From Cyanobacteria bacterium SZAS LIN-3 (GTDB lineage: Bacteria; Cyanobacteriota; Vampirovibrionia; Obscuribacterales; Obscuribacteraceae): a DNA stretch of 60,028 bases. Positions 33,330 through 41,833 of the stretch are shown here, piece by piece. The notes under the pieces are model-generated. The model did no database searches. It was not told the origin of the DNA and was given only the letters and a program-made list of their open reading frames with translations. Numbering within the stretch: the stretch's first letter is position 1; the number at the start of each line of letters is the position of its first letter. A program made the translations under genes and the position numbers. The stretch covers positions 1-60,028 of the forward strand of contig JAFEAV010000033.1 of assembly GCA_018266215.1 (NCBI GenBank). Reading direction: 5' to 3'.

Positions 33330-36035
33330 TTGGAAATAGCCTTATCGCACAACAATATGGATTTTGATTCTTTGTCGGCGCAGTATGCGCTGACGAAGCT
33401 CTATCCGGCCTGTCGCATGGTTCTCGGTCACCCATTGACCGGTAATGTGCGCAGTTTTGTGGCGCTCAATCGTAATTATCTGCCGCTGGTGCAGGTCAAA
33501 TACATCGACCTCGCCAAAGTCAGTCGCTTTTATCTCGTAGACTGTCAGAACATTGAAAGACTGGACATCGCAGCCCAGAAGCTTTTGAAGAGTGAGTCAG
33601 GCAAAGGGCTGTCGCGTCCGCTGACAATCATTGATCATCACGAAGTGGAACCGCATGGCCTCCTGTCGCTTGCCACGCCTGATTCGGTCGTCGAAAAGGT
33701 CGGTGCGGCGACGACTATTCTTGTTGAAAAAATCATCAAAACTGGTATCACTCTCTCTGAATTTGACGCCACAGTGCTGGCGATTGGTATCTTTGAAGAC
33801 ACCGGTTGTCTTACCTATTCGGCTACTACCGCTAAAGATGCTCGTTGTGTAGCTTTTTTGATAGAGCATGGAGCGGACCTTTCTGTGGTGCGAGAATATA
33901 TTCGACCCAAAATGGAGTTGGAGCAGGTGGGCTTGTTCGAGCGATTGCTGAAGAATACCGAGATATTGGAAGTGCACGGCCATCGTTTTGCCCTCGCCCA
34001 GTCCGATGAGCCCAAATATATAGAAGGACTGGCCACGATCACGCGGCAGATACTGGAACTGAACAATGTCGATGGTGCCTTCACCGTCGCGCATATGCGT
34101 GATCGGGTGCATCTCGTGGGGCGCTGCGACGCCAAAGCTGTTAGCGTTAAGCAGGTCTTGCAGGAGTTTGGCGGAGACGGCCATCCCGGAGCCGCTTCCG
34201 CGGTCGTGAAGGGCGCTTCGCTCAAGGCTGTTATGGCCAAGTTGCGCGAGACCATCGAGCGCTATGCCGGATATCAACCGCTGGCAAAAGACCTGATGGT
34301 GTCACCCGTGCGCACAGTGCGACCTGATATTGCTATGGATGAGGCTGGTCGCATAATGCTGCGTTATGGGCTGGACGGCCTGGTTGTGGCTGACGAAGAC
34401 AAAGTGGTCGGCATTATTTCGCGCCGCGACATTGATCAATCTACGCACCACCGTCTCGGTCACGCCAAAGTCTCCGGCTTCATGAGCAAGCCTGTGATCA
34501 CCATTTCGCAGGATGCCACGCTGGGGCAAATTCAGCAGACAATGGTCTCCGAAGACATAGGCAGGCTGCCGGTCATGGATGACTCTGGCAACCTCGTCGG
34601 ATTGGTCTCACGCCAGGACGTCCTCAACAGTTTATTTGGTGTCGATTATGCCCGGGACAAACAAAATACCGGCGAGATTGTCGAGCGTTCTTTCACGCGC
34701 AGACGCAGCAAGGGGCCGTCTCTGGCCGACCCGCTCCTGCAGCTCGATGCCGATACTGTCTGGTTAGCCAGAGAAATTGGACGGCTCTCCAATGAGATTG
34801 GCATGGTATCGTATGCGGTGGGTGGTTTTGTCCGCGATTTGCTTTTGAAGATACCAAACTTCGATCTCGATTTTGTCATTGAGGGGTCCGCCGGCGCTCT
34901 TGCTGATAAGCTTGTGGAAGCGCACCCCGAGCGCTTTGAGATCGTTGCCCGCCATGACCGCTTCCAGACTGCGACGCTTGTCTATTACCCAGGTGAAGGC
35001 GGCAAGTTGGAAAATAGATCGGGTCAGAGTAATGGTCGCCCGCACCGTGACGTGGATTTATCCACAGCTCGTATCGAGATATATGAAAAACCCGCGGCCC
35101 TGCCCGAGGTTGAGCCTTCCAAGCTGGAGCATGATTTGCTCCGTCGCGATTTCACCATTAACGCTCTGGCGCTCTGTCTCAACCCCGAGCGCTTCGGCGA
35201 GCTGGTGGATCATTTTGAGGGAGTGCAGGATCTGGAGCTGAAAAATATCCGCATTCTTCATCCCTTCAGTTTTATCGAGGATCCGACTCGCATAGTGCGA
35301 GCGGCGCGTTTTGCCGGGCGCTTGAATTTCCACCTCGAGCCCAAGACCAGGGAACAGGCACGGCGGGCAATTTCTATGGGTATCTTTGAAGATCTTGGAG
35401 GCGTGCGCATCAGGGAAGAGTTGCGCATGATTTTAGAATCGCCCACCCGCATCCGCTCCCTCAATATTTTGGCGGATCTTTCGCCGCGCCTCTGTTATAT
35501 CGACGCCCAGCTTGATTACAACCTTGGTATCACCAGGGCCCTGAGACGCTCTGAACGTCTGTTGCAGCGCTATCCTGTGGACGAGCCCTGGATAGTGCAC
35601 CTGGGTGCTTTGCTCTCTGAACTGCCTATTGATAGAGTGTCGGGCGTGCTGGATCGTTTGCAGCTGACCAACAAGCAAAAAGAAATAATCGAGAGCGGTC
35701 TTGATCTGCACAGACAGATGCCGCTGGAGCTAAGGCAGCTGAAACGCTCCGAAATTTATGACCTGATGCACGGACGCCCGCGTGAGTCTCTGGCCATTGC
35801 GGCGGCTATTGCCGCCATCGGCACTGACCTGCGTCGCGCCATCAAAACCTTTTTGGAAGAACTGGCTGATACCAAACTCGATATCAGCGGCGGGGATCTG
35901 ATCAAGCTGGGACATTCACAGGGCCCGATGCTGGGACAGGCTCTGCGTCAGGTGATGGCAGCCAGGTTGGACCGGCGCATATCGAGCCGGCAGGAGCAGC
36001 TGGAGCTGGCCGCTAAATATCTGTCTCGCAATTAG
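33330..36035 (+). CDS. DHH-CBS-tRNA nucleotidyltransferase fusion
   Basis: A 901-residue three-part protein. Residues 1-300 are a DHH/DHHA1 phosphoesterase (SHNNMDFDSLSAQYAL, TIIDHHEVEPHG, GGDGHPGAAS). Residues about 310-435 are two CBS domains (DLMVSPVRTVRPDIAMDEA and FMSKPVITISQDATLGQI). From about 480 a class II poly(A)-polymerase/CCA-adding domain follows, with AVGGFVRDLLL near 495 and the DLDFVIEG metal acids, then RRDFTINALAL and the helical RNA-binding tail. Proteins of this architecture in cyanobacteria and Aquifex act as A-adding or CCA-adding enzymes on tRNA; the DHH part may hydrolyse nucleotides. Start TTG at 33330 has GGGAG 7 bases upstream. Confidence 0.93.
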   Translation: MEIALSHNNMDFDSLSAQYALTKLYPACRMVLGHPLTGNVRSFVALNRNYLPLVQVKYIDLAKVSRFYLVDCQNIERLDIAAQKLLKSESGKGLSRPLTIIDHHEVEPHGLLSLATPDSVVEKVGAATTILVEKIIKTGITLSEFDATVLAIGIFEDTGCLTYSATTAKDARCVAFLIEHGADLSVVREYIRPKMELEQVGLFERLLKNTEILEVHGHRFALAQSDEPKYIEGLATITRQILELNNVDGAFTVAHMRDRVHLVGRCDAKAVSVKQVLQEFGGDGHPGAASAVVKGASLKAVMAKLRETIERYAGYQPLAKDLMVSPVRTVRPDIAMDEAGRIMLRYGLDGLVVADEDKVVGIISRRDIDQSTHHRLGHAKVSGFMSKPVITISQDATLGQIQQTMVSEDIGRLPVMDDSGNLVGLVSRQDVLNSLFGVDYARDKQNTGEIVERSFTRRRSKGPSLADPLLQLDADTVWLAREIGRLSNEIGMVSYAVGGFVRDLLLKIPNFDLDFVIEGSAGALADKLVEAHPERFEIVARHDRFQTATLVYYPGEGGKLENRSGQSNGRPHRDVDLSTARIEIYEKPAALPEVEPSKLEHDLLRRDFTINALALCLNPERFGELVDHFEGVQDLELKNIRILHPFSFIEDPTRIVRAARFAGRLNFHLEPKTREQARRAISMGIFEDLGGVRIREELRMILESPTRIRSLNILADLSPRLCYIDAQLDYNLGITRALRRSERLLQRYPVDEPWIVHLGALLSELPIDRVSGVLDRLQLTNKQKEIIESGLDLHRQMPLELRQLKRSEIYDLMHGRPRESLAIAAAIAAIGTDLRRAIKTFLEELADTKLDISGGDLIKLGHSQGPMLGQALRQVMAARLDRRISSRQEQLELAAKYLSRN

Positions 36036-36589
36036 ACCGGTACGGCCGCCAGGTAATCGGCGGTGGATACCACTTTGGCGTAGGCAAATCCCAGAGCCGA
36101 CATGTAGGCGGCGTGTACCTGGGCAGCCGGTATAACCTGGTCGTTAAAGTCGAGATCGCGCGTGGCACAGGCGTCATGCACCAGAGTGACGTTGTAGCCA
36201 AAATCATGAGCAGCGCGGGTGACTGCGTCGATGCACATGTGGCTCATGGCGCCGCATATAGTCACATCTTTGATATTGGCGGCGTCGAGGATTTCTTTCA
36301 GTTTGGTGTCTCTGAAGGAGTTGATCTGTTGCTTGACCACGACCGGCTCGTCCCGCTGGTTGAGGACTTTTTTGTGGATCTGAGCGCCCTCGGAGCCCGG
36401 GCAAAAGAACGGCGCTTCGGTGGTCGGGAATTCATGTCTGACATGCACCACCAGATCGCCCTTGGCTCTGGCTGCGGCCAGCAAACGTGCGGCATTGTCC
36501 GCGGCCTGGTCCATGCCGCTCAAGGTCCATTTGCCGCCGGGGAAATAGTCGTTCTGAATGTCGACTGCGATCAGTGCTTTTCTGCTCAT
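36032..36589 (-). CDS. isochorismatase-family cysteine hydrolase
   Basis: The 185-residue protein has the family triad: Asp10 (ALIAVDIQNDYFPGG), Lys86 (PVVVKQQINSF) and Cys119 (GAMSHMCIDA), with the cis-peptide segment just before the Cys. It most resembles nicotinamidase/cysteine hydrolase members that cleave amides such as nicotinamide; the substrate is not fixed by sequence. Its stop overlaps the stop of the convergent nucleotidyltransferase gene. Confidence 0.9.
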   Translation of the reverse strand: MSRKALIAVDIQNDYFPGGKWTLSGMDQAADNAARLLAAARAKGDLVVHVRHEFPTTEAPFFCPGSEGAQIHKKVLNQRDEPVVVKQQINSFRDTKLKEILDAANIKDVTICGAMSHMCIDAVTRAAHDFGYNVTLVHDACATRDLDFNDQVIPAAQVHAAYMSALGFAYAKVVSTADYLAAVPV

Positions 36590-36646
36590 TTTCTTTGCCT
36601 CTGTGTTGTGTGCTGTCTCTGGCTTTTGTCTCGTTATTTCTGAATA

Positions 36647-37669
36647 TCAATTTCCCAGAGGGCAGATTACCCGCACCGCATCTGGTATTACTTTTACCGT
36701 CATAGGCAGCTGACCGCAGGCGTCGCCGTCGATCATGGCCTGGGCTGTGCCGCTGTGGATGGCTTTGGGGCGCTTGCCGCTGAGCGTGTATTTGAGGGCG
36801 TTGAATTCGCGCTGCAGAAAGGAAAGTGGTCTGCGTTTTTTAACAAGGTCAATTTCCACTTCGCGCACTTTCTTTAAATAGTAGGGTGCTTTGCCGCCTG
36901 TCAGAGGCGTGGCCGAGCCTGCGGCAAAATGAAAGCCGTAGTGAACGAAATCGGTAAATTCCTTTGGGGCGAGGATGCACAGGTCGAGCAAGCCATCGTG
37001 CATCGAGGCCGTCTCCGAGAGCATGCCCACGCCCAGATCGGCGATGTTTGTGATGAAAATACCCGATGCGGTCACATGGAAATTTTCACCATCGGCGGTG
37101 ACATTGAAATGCATGGGCGGCTCGGCCAGGGTTTGCATCATAGAGCCTGCGTAGGCAAGCATCTTCCAGTTTTCTTTGTCCCGGCGGTGCGGCGTGATCA
37201 GGGCGTCGGAGAGCGGGCCGCATCCGGCGGCGGCGGCGAAGTAATGACCGTTCATTGAACCCAGGTCGATTTTCACCGAGGAGCCTTTCAAAATTATGTC
37301 GATTGCTTTTTCGATGGGATCTATAAGCAGATTCTCTTCGAAAATTCTCAGGTTACGCGCCAGGAGATTGCCCGTGCCCAGCGGGATGATGCCCACCGGG
37401 ATATCCAACTTGCAATTGGATACGCCGTGCAGGACCATGCGCACGGTGCCGTCTCCGCCGGCGGCAACGATGCAGTCGAAGTCCGTGCCGGTGGATTCAA
37501 AGAGGTTGTCGGCGGTGGTTTCTACTCTCGTGCTGAGCGTCGTAACGATGTACCCGCCGCTATTGCACAGTTTATGAATGCAGGCACCCAGCCACAATTC
37601 CGGTCCGGAAGCTGATCCGGCCGTGGGATTGTAGATGATTAACACTTTTCGCATTGCATTTGTTGACAT
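36647..37669 (-). CDS. diacylglycerol/lipid kinase family protein
   Basis: The YegS/DgkB-type catalytic domain is clear: VLIIYNPTAGSAS at the N-terminus, CIVAAGGDGTVRMVLHGV with the GGDGT nucleotide motif, and IIPLGTGNLLARNL. The C-terminal beta-sandwich has ADLGVGMLSETASMHDGLLDL. Members phosphorylate diacylglycerol or related lipids at the membrane. I chose the ATG at 37669 (MSTNAMRKV); ATG at 37654 is an alternative, and the frame is open to 37789. Confidence 0.88.
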   Translation of the reverse strand: MSTNAMRKVLIIYNPTAGSASGPELWLGACIHKLCNSGGYIVTTLSTRVETTADNLFESTGTDFDCIVAAGGDGTVRMVLHGVSNCKLDIPVGIIPLGTGNLLARNLRIFEENLLIDPIEKAIDIILKGSSVKIDLGSMNGHYFAAAAGCGPLSDALITPHRRDKENWKMLAYAGSMMQTLAEPPMHFNVTADGENFHVTASGIFITNIADLGVGMLSETASMHDGLLDLCILAPKEFTDFVHYGFHFAAGSATPLTGGKAPYYLKKVREVEIDLVKKRRPLSFLQREFNALKYTLSGKRPKAIHSGTAQAMIDGDACGQLPMTVKVIPDAVRVICPLGN

Positions 37670-37860
37670 TTGATTTGCGTATAGTACGTGCTCTGTGGGC
37701 CTTTGCGCTTCTCTTACGCGCACCTTATTTACATTTAGAGCTAAATTGCTTGCTCGGGAAGTCAATAGCACATACAATGCCTGCTTCAATCAACGCAAGC
37801 TGGTTGAATGTGCCCAGGGGAGCCGCTTTTATATACATTGAAGCGTCTACATAATGTTCT

Positions 37861-37918
37861 AACGGTGTGATACCGTTTGAGGTGGCACGGTTGACAATTA
37901 AACGGATTTCAGTATTGT
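37861..37918 (+). promoter_or_regulatory. promoter and operator-like palindrome of the START-like gene
   Basis: TTGACA (37891-37896), a 16-base spacer and TATTGT (37913-37918) form a good housekeeping-type promoter with a start about 60 bases before the GTG. Fourteen bases upstream of the -35 box is a palindrome AACGGT-N5-ACCGTT (37861-37877), suited to an activator or repressor. The rest of the 37670-37890 gap shows nothing clear. Confidence 0.6.
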
Positions 37919-37983
37919 ATTGCACACGGTACAAATTTATCTTTCGCAAGACTAGGTCTTCCGAACAGAAAGGCAGGAAACTG

Positions 37984-38634
37984 GTGGCTAATTTGAAGCA
38001 GGCGGTTGCTGTGTTTTCACTGGCAGCATCCGCGGTAATTTCGCCATGCGCTCTTCAGAGCGAAAATTGTGTGTTCCCTTCTCAGGCTGCCTATGCCAAG
38101 GTCCATGGCGCCGAGACCATCGGGGAAGAACAGATGCACGGCAAGACCTACGTCGTGGCCCGTGTGACTGTTAAAGCGCCTCCGGAAAAGGTTTTTCAGA
38201 TATTGTCTGATTATGATCATGCCGATAAAGTTTTTCCTCAGGTGAAGCGCTGCAAGCTGGTGTCTGAAAAAGGCACAAGCAAAGTTGTGAAGCATGAAAT
38301 CGCTCCGTCGGGCATGCCCGGCACCTATGAGTACATGCTTGATATTAAGGAAACGGCGCCCCACGCCCTTGAGTGGCATCGTATCTCCGGAGACTTCAAG
38401 CAAGTCGACGGTTACTGGAAGCTCGATCCGACCGAAGGTGGGCATGCCACCCTCGTCACATACGCAAGTTATGTGGATGGCGGCATGTTTATCCCGCAGT
38501 TGTTAATCCGCCGCCAGTCAAAAATCGACATGGCCGGTGTGGTTAATACACTCAAGGCCCAGGCCGAAGCCAATGCCTGCTCGGTGCAGATTGCCGGACG
38601 CCCGGATCATCACGGTACCCATCACGTTCAATAG
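37984..38634 (+). CDS. exported START/SRPBCC-fold protein
   Basis: The start is GTG at 37984 with AGGA 5 bases upstream; it begins a signal peptide (ANLKQAVAVFSLAASAVI). The mature part is a polyketide-cyclase/START-type fold: RVTVKAPPEKVFQILSDYDHADKVFPQVKRCKLV, then EWHRISGDFKQVDGYWKLDP and ATLVTYASYVDGGMFIPQLLIRRQ, with the C-terminal helix. Such proteins bind hydrophobic ligands in a cavity; an exported one may carry lipids. It has its own promoter and an intrinsic terminator directly downstream. Confidence 0.82.
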   Translation: MANLKQAVAVFSLAASAVISPCALQSENCVFPSQAAYAKVHGAETIGEEQMHGKTYVVARVTVKAPPEKVFQILSDYDHADKVFPQVKRCKLVSEKGTSKVVKHEIAPSGMPGTYEYMLDIKETAPHALEWHRISGDFKQVDGYWKLDPTEGGHATLVTYASYVDGGMFIPQLLIRRQSKIDMAGVVNTLKAQAEANACSVQIAGRPDHHGTHHVQ

Positions 38635-38660
38635 CCAATTGGCCTACATAAGTTAAGTTT

Positions 38661-38703
38661 GTCGGTGCAGTGCCTTGTTGGCAACTGCGCCGACAGTCTT
38701 TTT
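38661..38703 (+). terminator. rho-independent terminator
   Basis: A long GC-rich hairpin (GTCGGTGCAGTGCC, loop TTGTT, GGCAACTGCGCCGAC, with one bulge and one G-U pair) is followed by AGTCTTTTT. It ends transcription of the START-like gene and insulates the tRNA-Ser gene 27 bases downstream. Confidence 0.85.
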
Positions 38704-38729
38704 GCTGTTAAAATGCCAAATGCTAATGA

Positions 38730-38817
38730 GGAGAGGTACCGAAGCGGTCATAACGGCGCCGCCTCGAAAGCGGATGGGCCAAAAGCCACGTGGGTTCGAA
38801 TCCCACCCTCTCCGCCA
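38730..38817 (+). tRNA. tRNA-Ser (anticodon CGA)
   Basis: Class II tRNA with a 7-bp acceptor stem GGAGAGG/CCTCTCC, discriminator G, and an encoded CCA (38815-38817). The anticodon loop CTCGAAA places CGA at 38765-38767. A long variable arm (GGGCCAAAAGCC region) and the T arm GTGGG-TTCGAAT-CCCAC are clear. The 3' part is the attachment site of the integrated element, which leaves the tRNA intact. Confidence 0.95.
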
Positions 38818-39989
38818 TCTTCATGCAAATGCCCATGGTTGCGCAATCCCACAACTTTAGATTGTTGGACTCCCCCCGCAACTCCCCCCTTCAGGTGTGA
38901 ATGGGTGGTATTTGCAAACGCTTCTATTATTCGCGCCTTGCTATCTTGTGAGGCGCCTTTAATCCAGCGCGCATAATGCCGGTAAAAAGTCTCAAGGGTT
39001 GCATGACCTAGCAGGCTAGCAACGTACCCCGGCTCCATGCCCTTCTGGAGGCACAGGGACGCGAACGTGTGGCGCAATTGATAGGAGGGGCGGTGCTTCA
39101 ATCCTGCTTTCTTGAGAGCTCGCTTCCATACCAGGGACATGTGGTCGTCCAGGGGCTTACCCTGCTTGTTGACAAAGACGTACTCTGCCAGTGTCACGAC
39201 CGGGCCAGACCGCAACTCCTCCAACAATACTCTTACCGGGGGTAGCATTGGTATCTTACGCTCGCTTGAGCGCGTCTTGGGTTTTCCTTCCACTCCTCTA
39301 ACCCGCCCCTTGGTTATGCGAATCTCTCCAGTTTTCCATTCGATGTCAGACCAGCGCAGCGCAAACAGCTCGCTTGGCCTTGCTCCGGTGTAAGCCAATA
39401 CAATGAAGAGCGGCTTGTAGACGCCGGTAATTTGTGCGAGCACCGCTGTCAGCTCCTCTTCTGAGAGCGGGTCTACATCCGGCTTTGACTCCTGAAGTTT
39501 CTTTACTGAGGTGTATGGGTTGCGGTCGATGTTGCCTTCCAGTACTTCCTGCTCAAGGATGTAGCCGAGCAGGCCGAGAATATTATTGATGCGTTTCGCC
39601 GATAGTCCTTTTTTGTGGAGGCCAGACTGGAAGCGCTTAATGGGCGCATTCGTTATGTTAGCCAAGGGAGTATTAGCGAATTCTGGGAGTAGATGGTTCT
39701 TAAGGATGTCTTGATAGGTGCGTTTGGTGGATGCCTTGGTGGCTCCGCGTTGGTCTATATAGTCAGCAGCTGCCTCGGCAAATGTTCTTGGCTTGCGCGT
39801 CTTTTGAAGTTTGGCAAAGCCGTTCCAGTCCTGACCAGCGAAACGGGCGAGACGTATCTCTTGTTTGATTTCTGCTAGAGCTATGTCAGCCTCCGTTTTT
39901 CTCGGCCCTATAACCTTTTCGTACTCTTTGCCGAGGCTCTTCACCCGTATGTAAAAGTTGCCGGTCTTTTTGTTGAACAATACGCCCAT
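38748..39989 (-). CDS. tyrosine recombinase (phage-type integrase)
   Basis: The 413-residue protein has an AP2-like/arm-binding N-terminus (FYIRVKSLGKEYEKVIGPRKTEA), a SAM-like core-binding domain (TFAEAAADYIDQRG ...), and a catalytic domain with Arg in TGARPSELFALRW, the HRPSYQLRHTFASL box and LLGHATLETFYRHYARW with the nucleophile Tyr. It integrates and excises the island at tRNA-Ser. Its last 20 or so residues (GGEGGIRTH...) are read antisense through the tRNA itself, an effect of integration: in the excised form the tail would differ. The gene upstream ends 3 bases before its ATG. Confidence 0.95.
   Translation of the reverse strand: MGVLFNKKTGNFYIRVKSLGKEYEKVIGPRKTEADIALAEIKQEIRLARFAGQDWNGFAKLQKTRKPRTFAEAAADYIDQRGATKASTKRTYQDILKNHLLPEFANTPLANITNAPIKRFQSGLHKKGLSAKRINNILGLLGYILEQEVLEGNIDRNPYTSVKKLQESKPDVDPLSEEELTAVLAQITGVYKPLFIVLAYTGARPSELFALRWSDIEWKTGEIRITKGRVRGVEGKPKTRSSERKIPMLPPVRVLLEELRSGPVVTLAEYVFVNKQGKPLDDHMSLVWKRALKKAGLKHRPSYQLRHTFASLCLQKGMEPGYVASLLGHATLETFYRHYARWIKGASQDSKARIIEAFANTTHSHLKGGVAGGVQQSKVVGLRNHGHLHEDGGEGGIRTHVAFGPSAFEAAPL
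38798..38814 (+). repeat. att site copy inside tRNA-Ser (left end)
   Basis: GAATCCCACCCTCTCCG covers the T-loop end, the 3' acceptor strand and the discriminator of tRNA-Ser. The same 17 bases recur at 56305-56321. Next to an integrase gene this is the expected core of site-specific tRNA integration. Confidence 0.9.
38871..38891 (+). repeat. 21-bp direct repeat, left copy (candidate integrase arm site)
   Basis: TCCCCCCGCAACTCCCCCCT plus one T, identical to 56168-56188. This copy lies inside the 3' end of the integrase gene about 57 bases from the core att; the other lies about 117 bases inside the right end. Short repeats near both ends are typical of integrase arm-binding sites. Confidence 0.65.
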
Positions 39990-39992
39990 GGT

Positions 39993-40901
39993 TCAGCGGC
40001 CTCCTCTTTTGGTTCTAGTGTTGATGAATTGTCCTTTTCGGTTGGCCGCTTTTCTGCAAGTGTCGTTGCAGTAAGAGCGAGTTCTCTCGTTGGGCCCTAT
40101 CCAAATTTCATGACCACAAGCCTTACAGAACCTGAGATAACCTCCAGTAGCACCGGCAGCAAGCCTGTATAGCGCTTGGACCATGGCATCAAATGGGGTG
40201 TGCACCATCATGCATGCTGACCATGCAGGTGGGTCTGATGGTCGCTTTACGGTAATTTCAAAGCTTTGCTTTGCGCCGACAAGAAGGTTCTGAAACAGGT
40301 TCCTCAACATTCTGCGGAGTGCTTTCTCATCGGCATGCGGTGTCGCTTCATACTCTTTTTTGTCTACAAGTAGTCGAGTTTCTTCGGCAAGATATATGGG
40401 TGGCCCGGCTGGTATCCACAATTTGGCGCCGCGATTACTGTTGGAGTCGAGAGCCGGATAGTTTAATCCGTCGGTCGGAGTAAGTGCGAGATTTAGAACC
40501 AACGAACCTGTCGCAATAGTGCTGTCTTTAACCAGCCATGAGGCGGTGGCATCCGAGGGACGCTTGTTGATTGTAGTTACGACTTCTTTGAGCCAACCAA
40601 GAGTGGCCGCCGCATGAAGCACCGTGTTGACTGTGTTGTCTTCCGGTTTCCTGTAACTGGTAAAGAAGCCCCACTGCTCAACGAAAGATAGGGCGGACGA
40701 CGGATCAGAGCACTGAACAAACCTGGCTAGCATGTTGTATTGCTCGGTCTCGTTCGTGAGGTGGTAGTAAGTTTTCTCGGTGGCCCCACTTACCACAATG
40801 CGCAGATCTTTACCACGCCCTGCGAGCTGGTAGCTTCCGGCCACTGGCCAATAGTCTTCTATATATAACATTTGGTCACTGGGATGGGGCTGTTTTCGCA
40901 T
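39993..40901 (-). CDS. CGNR-type zinc-finger protein
   Basis: A roughly 302-residue protein from ATG 40901 (frame open to 41051). The C-terminal 45 residues form a zinc ribbon, FCKACGHEIWIG ... SYCNDTCRKAANRK, like CGNR domains, suggesting nucleic-acid binding. The first 250 residues have no domain I can name. It lies just upstream of the integrase gene and is probably co-transcribed. A possible regulator of the element; uncertain. Confidence 0.7.
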   Translation of the reverse strand: MRKQPHPSDQMLYIEDYWPVAGSYQLAGRGKDLRIVVSGATEKTYYHLTNETEQYNMLARFVQCSDPSSALSFVEQWGFFTSYRKPEDNTVNTVLHAAATLGWLKEVVTTINKRPSDATASWLVKDSTIATGSLVLNLALTPTDGLNYPALDSNSNRGAKLWIPAGPPIYLAEETRLLVDKKEYEATPHADEKALRRMLRNLFQNLLVGAKQSFEITVKRPSDPPAWSACMMVHTPFDAMVQALYRLAAGATGGYLRFCKACGHEIWIGPNERTRSYCNDTCRKAANRKGQFINTRTKRGGR

Positions 40902-40918
40902 GTCCGTTATTGTCCGTT
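40901..40918. promoter_or_regulatory. two TGTCCGTT direct repeats in the divergent intergenic region
   Basis: TGTCCGTT at 40901-40908 and again at 40911-40918 repeat with a 10-base period, one DNA turn. They lie at the start of the zinc-finger gene and about 100 bases before the divergent AlpA-like gene, a likely control region of the element. A small CTGGG-TTTC-CCCAG palindrome lies farther downstream near 40949-40962. Binding proteins are not known. Confidence 0.4.
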
Positions 40919-41015
40919 TTAGAGTGCTGTTTACCAGTTTTATCCTGGGTTTCCCCAGTCTATCGTTTTGTTTGTCGGCTGGCAATCCCGGCGCACAAAA
41001 ATAGAGAGGATAAAC

Positions 41016-41237
41016 ATGACTTTTAAAAAAGAAGGCGGAAGAGATTCCCAAACAGAACAGGGACCATCGCGGTCTGTACCTGAGGCGGCAGCTTATGCCG
41101 GAATCGGAAAGACAACCATGTGGCGAGCTGTCTACGCCAGGGAAGTTGAAACTATCCGCATAGGTAGGAGAGTTTTAATCAGTCAGAAAGCTCTGGATGA
41201 CTGGCTGGCTAAACAAACAATCCCGGCAACAAAGTAA
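41016..41237 (+). CDS. AlpA/excisionase-like helix-turn-helix protein
   Basis: A 73-residue protein with a MerR/AlpA-type winged helix: SVPEAAAYAGIGKTTMWRAVYAREVETIRIGRRVLISQKALDDWL. This is the DNA-binding form found in excisionases and AlpA regulators of islands. ATG 41016 follows AGAGAGGA by 5 bases; an in-frame start at 40968 is less likely. As first gene of the plus-strand block it probably controls excision or the replication genes. Confidence 0.85.
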   Translation: MTFKKEGGRDSQTEQGPSRSVPEAAAYAGIGKTTMWRAVYAREVETIRIGRRVLISQKALDDWLAKQTIPATK

Positions 41238-41250
41238 CAAGGAGACAGAT

Positions 41251-41496
41251 ATGGAAAGGGGAAACGAAGAACTCGAGAAGAAACTTGCTGCGGTCATCAG
41301 GAGTAAGCGCCAGGTTCTCAACGCGCTCAAGAAGCAATTTAAACGCACCTGCGCCCTGGACAGCGCCAACGCAGCAACACAGCAAGCAAATGCCATCAGC
41401 GCAATGGAGACGGACATATTCAAACTTGAGACCGACCTAGCGGGCAGAGAAGTCTGGCGGAAGAATAAGCAGGAGAGTGAACATGGCAATAACTGA
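41251..41496 (+). CDS. small coiled-coil protein
   Basis: An 81-residue, highly charged, mostly helical protein (EELEKKLAAVIRSKRQVLNAL; ISAMETDIFKLETDLAGREV). AAGGAG precedes the ATG by 7 bases. It lies between the AlpA-like gene and the primase and its end overlaps the next gene. Function unknown. Confidence 0.65.
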   Translation: MERGNEELEKKLAAVIRSKRQVLNALKKQFKRTCALDSANAATQQANAISAMETDIFKLETDLAGREVWRKNKQESEHGNN

Positions 41497-41833
41497 GGGA
41501 ACACCCCGGCCAAGGCTAGAGATAATCAATGAACGCCTGTACGAAAGCGGCGCTGGTGGTGAGTTTACAGTACTCTGCTCACCAACCGGAATAGGTGGCT
41601 ATGAAGTACCACTTACGGTGGATATCACCGGGCCTGACCCATGGGTACCTGGCTCCGTGATAGCACCCGAGGGCTGGGGTATGACTCCGGAGACGTTGCA
41701 CACAGCAATGATGGCGCTCGCTGCGTGCCGGTGCAGGCAGTTGTTCATAAGTAAATTCATTGATGGCGACACATGGCAGAGGTATCTAGCTGACAGGCAG
41801 ATGCGGGAGGAGCTTCTTAGATGCTGGCCCTAG
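41483..41833 (+). CDS. hypothetical protein, 116 aa
   Basis: AGGAG lies 7 bases before the ATG (a GTG two codons upstream is possible). The product has no recognisable domain; it ends in a helical stretch (TWQRYLADRQMREELLRCW). It overlaps the previous gene by 14 bases and the primase start by 13, so it belongs to the replication operon. Confidence 0.65.
   Translation: MAITEGTPRPRLEIINERLYESGAGGEFTVLCSPTGIGGYEVPLTVDITGPDPWVPGSVIAPEGWGMTPETLHTAMMALAACRCRQLFISKFIDGDTWQRYLADRQMREELLRCWP

Noticed and set aside
38659..38976. Plus-strand reading frame of 105 codons across the tRNA
   Set aside because: It runs through the terminator, the tRNA-Ser gene and the integrase antisense; no ribosome site and the tRNA explains the sequence.
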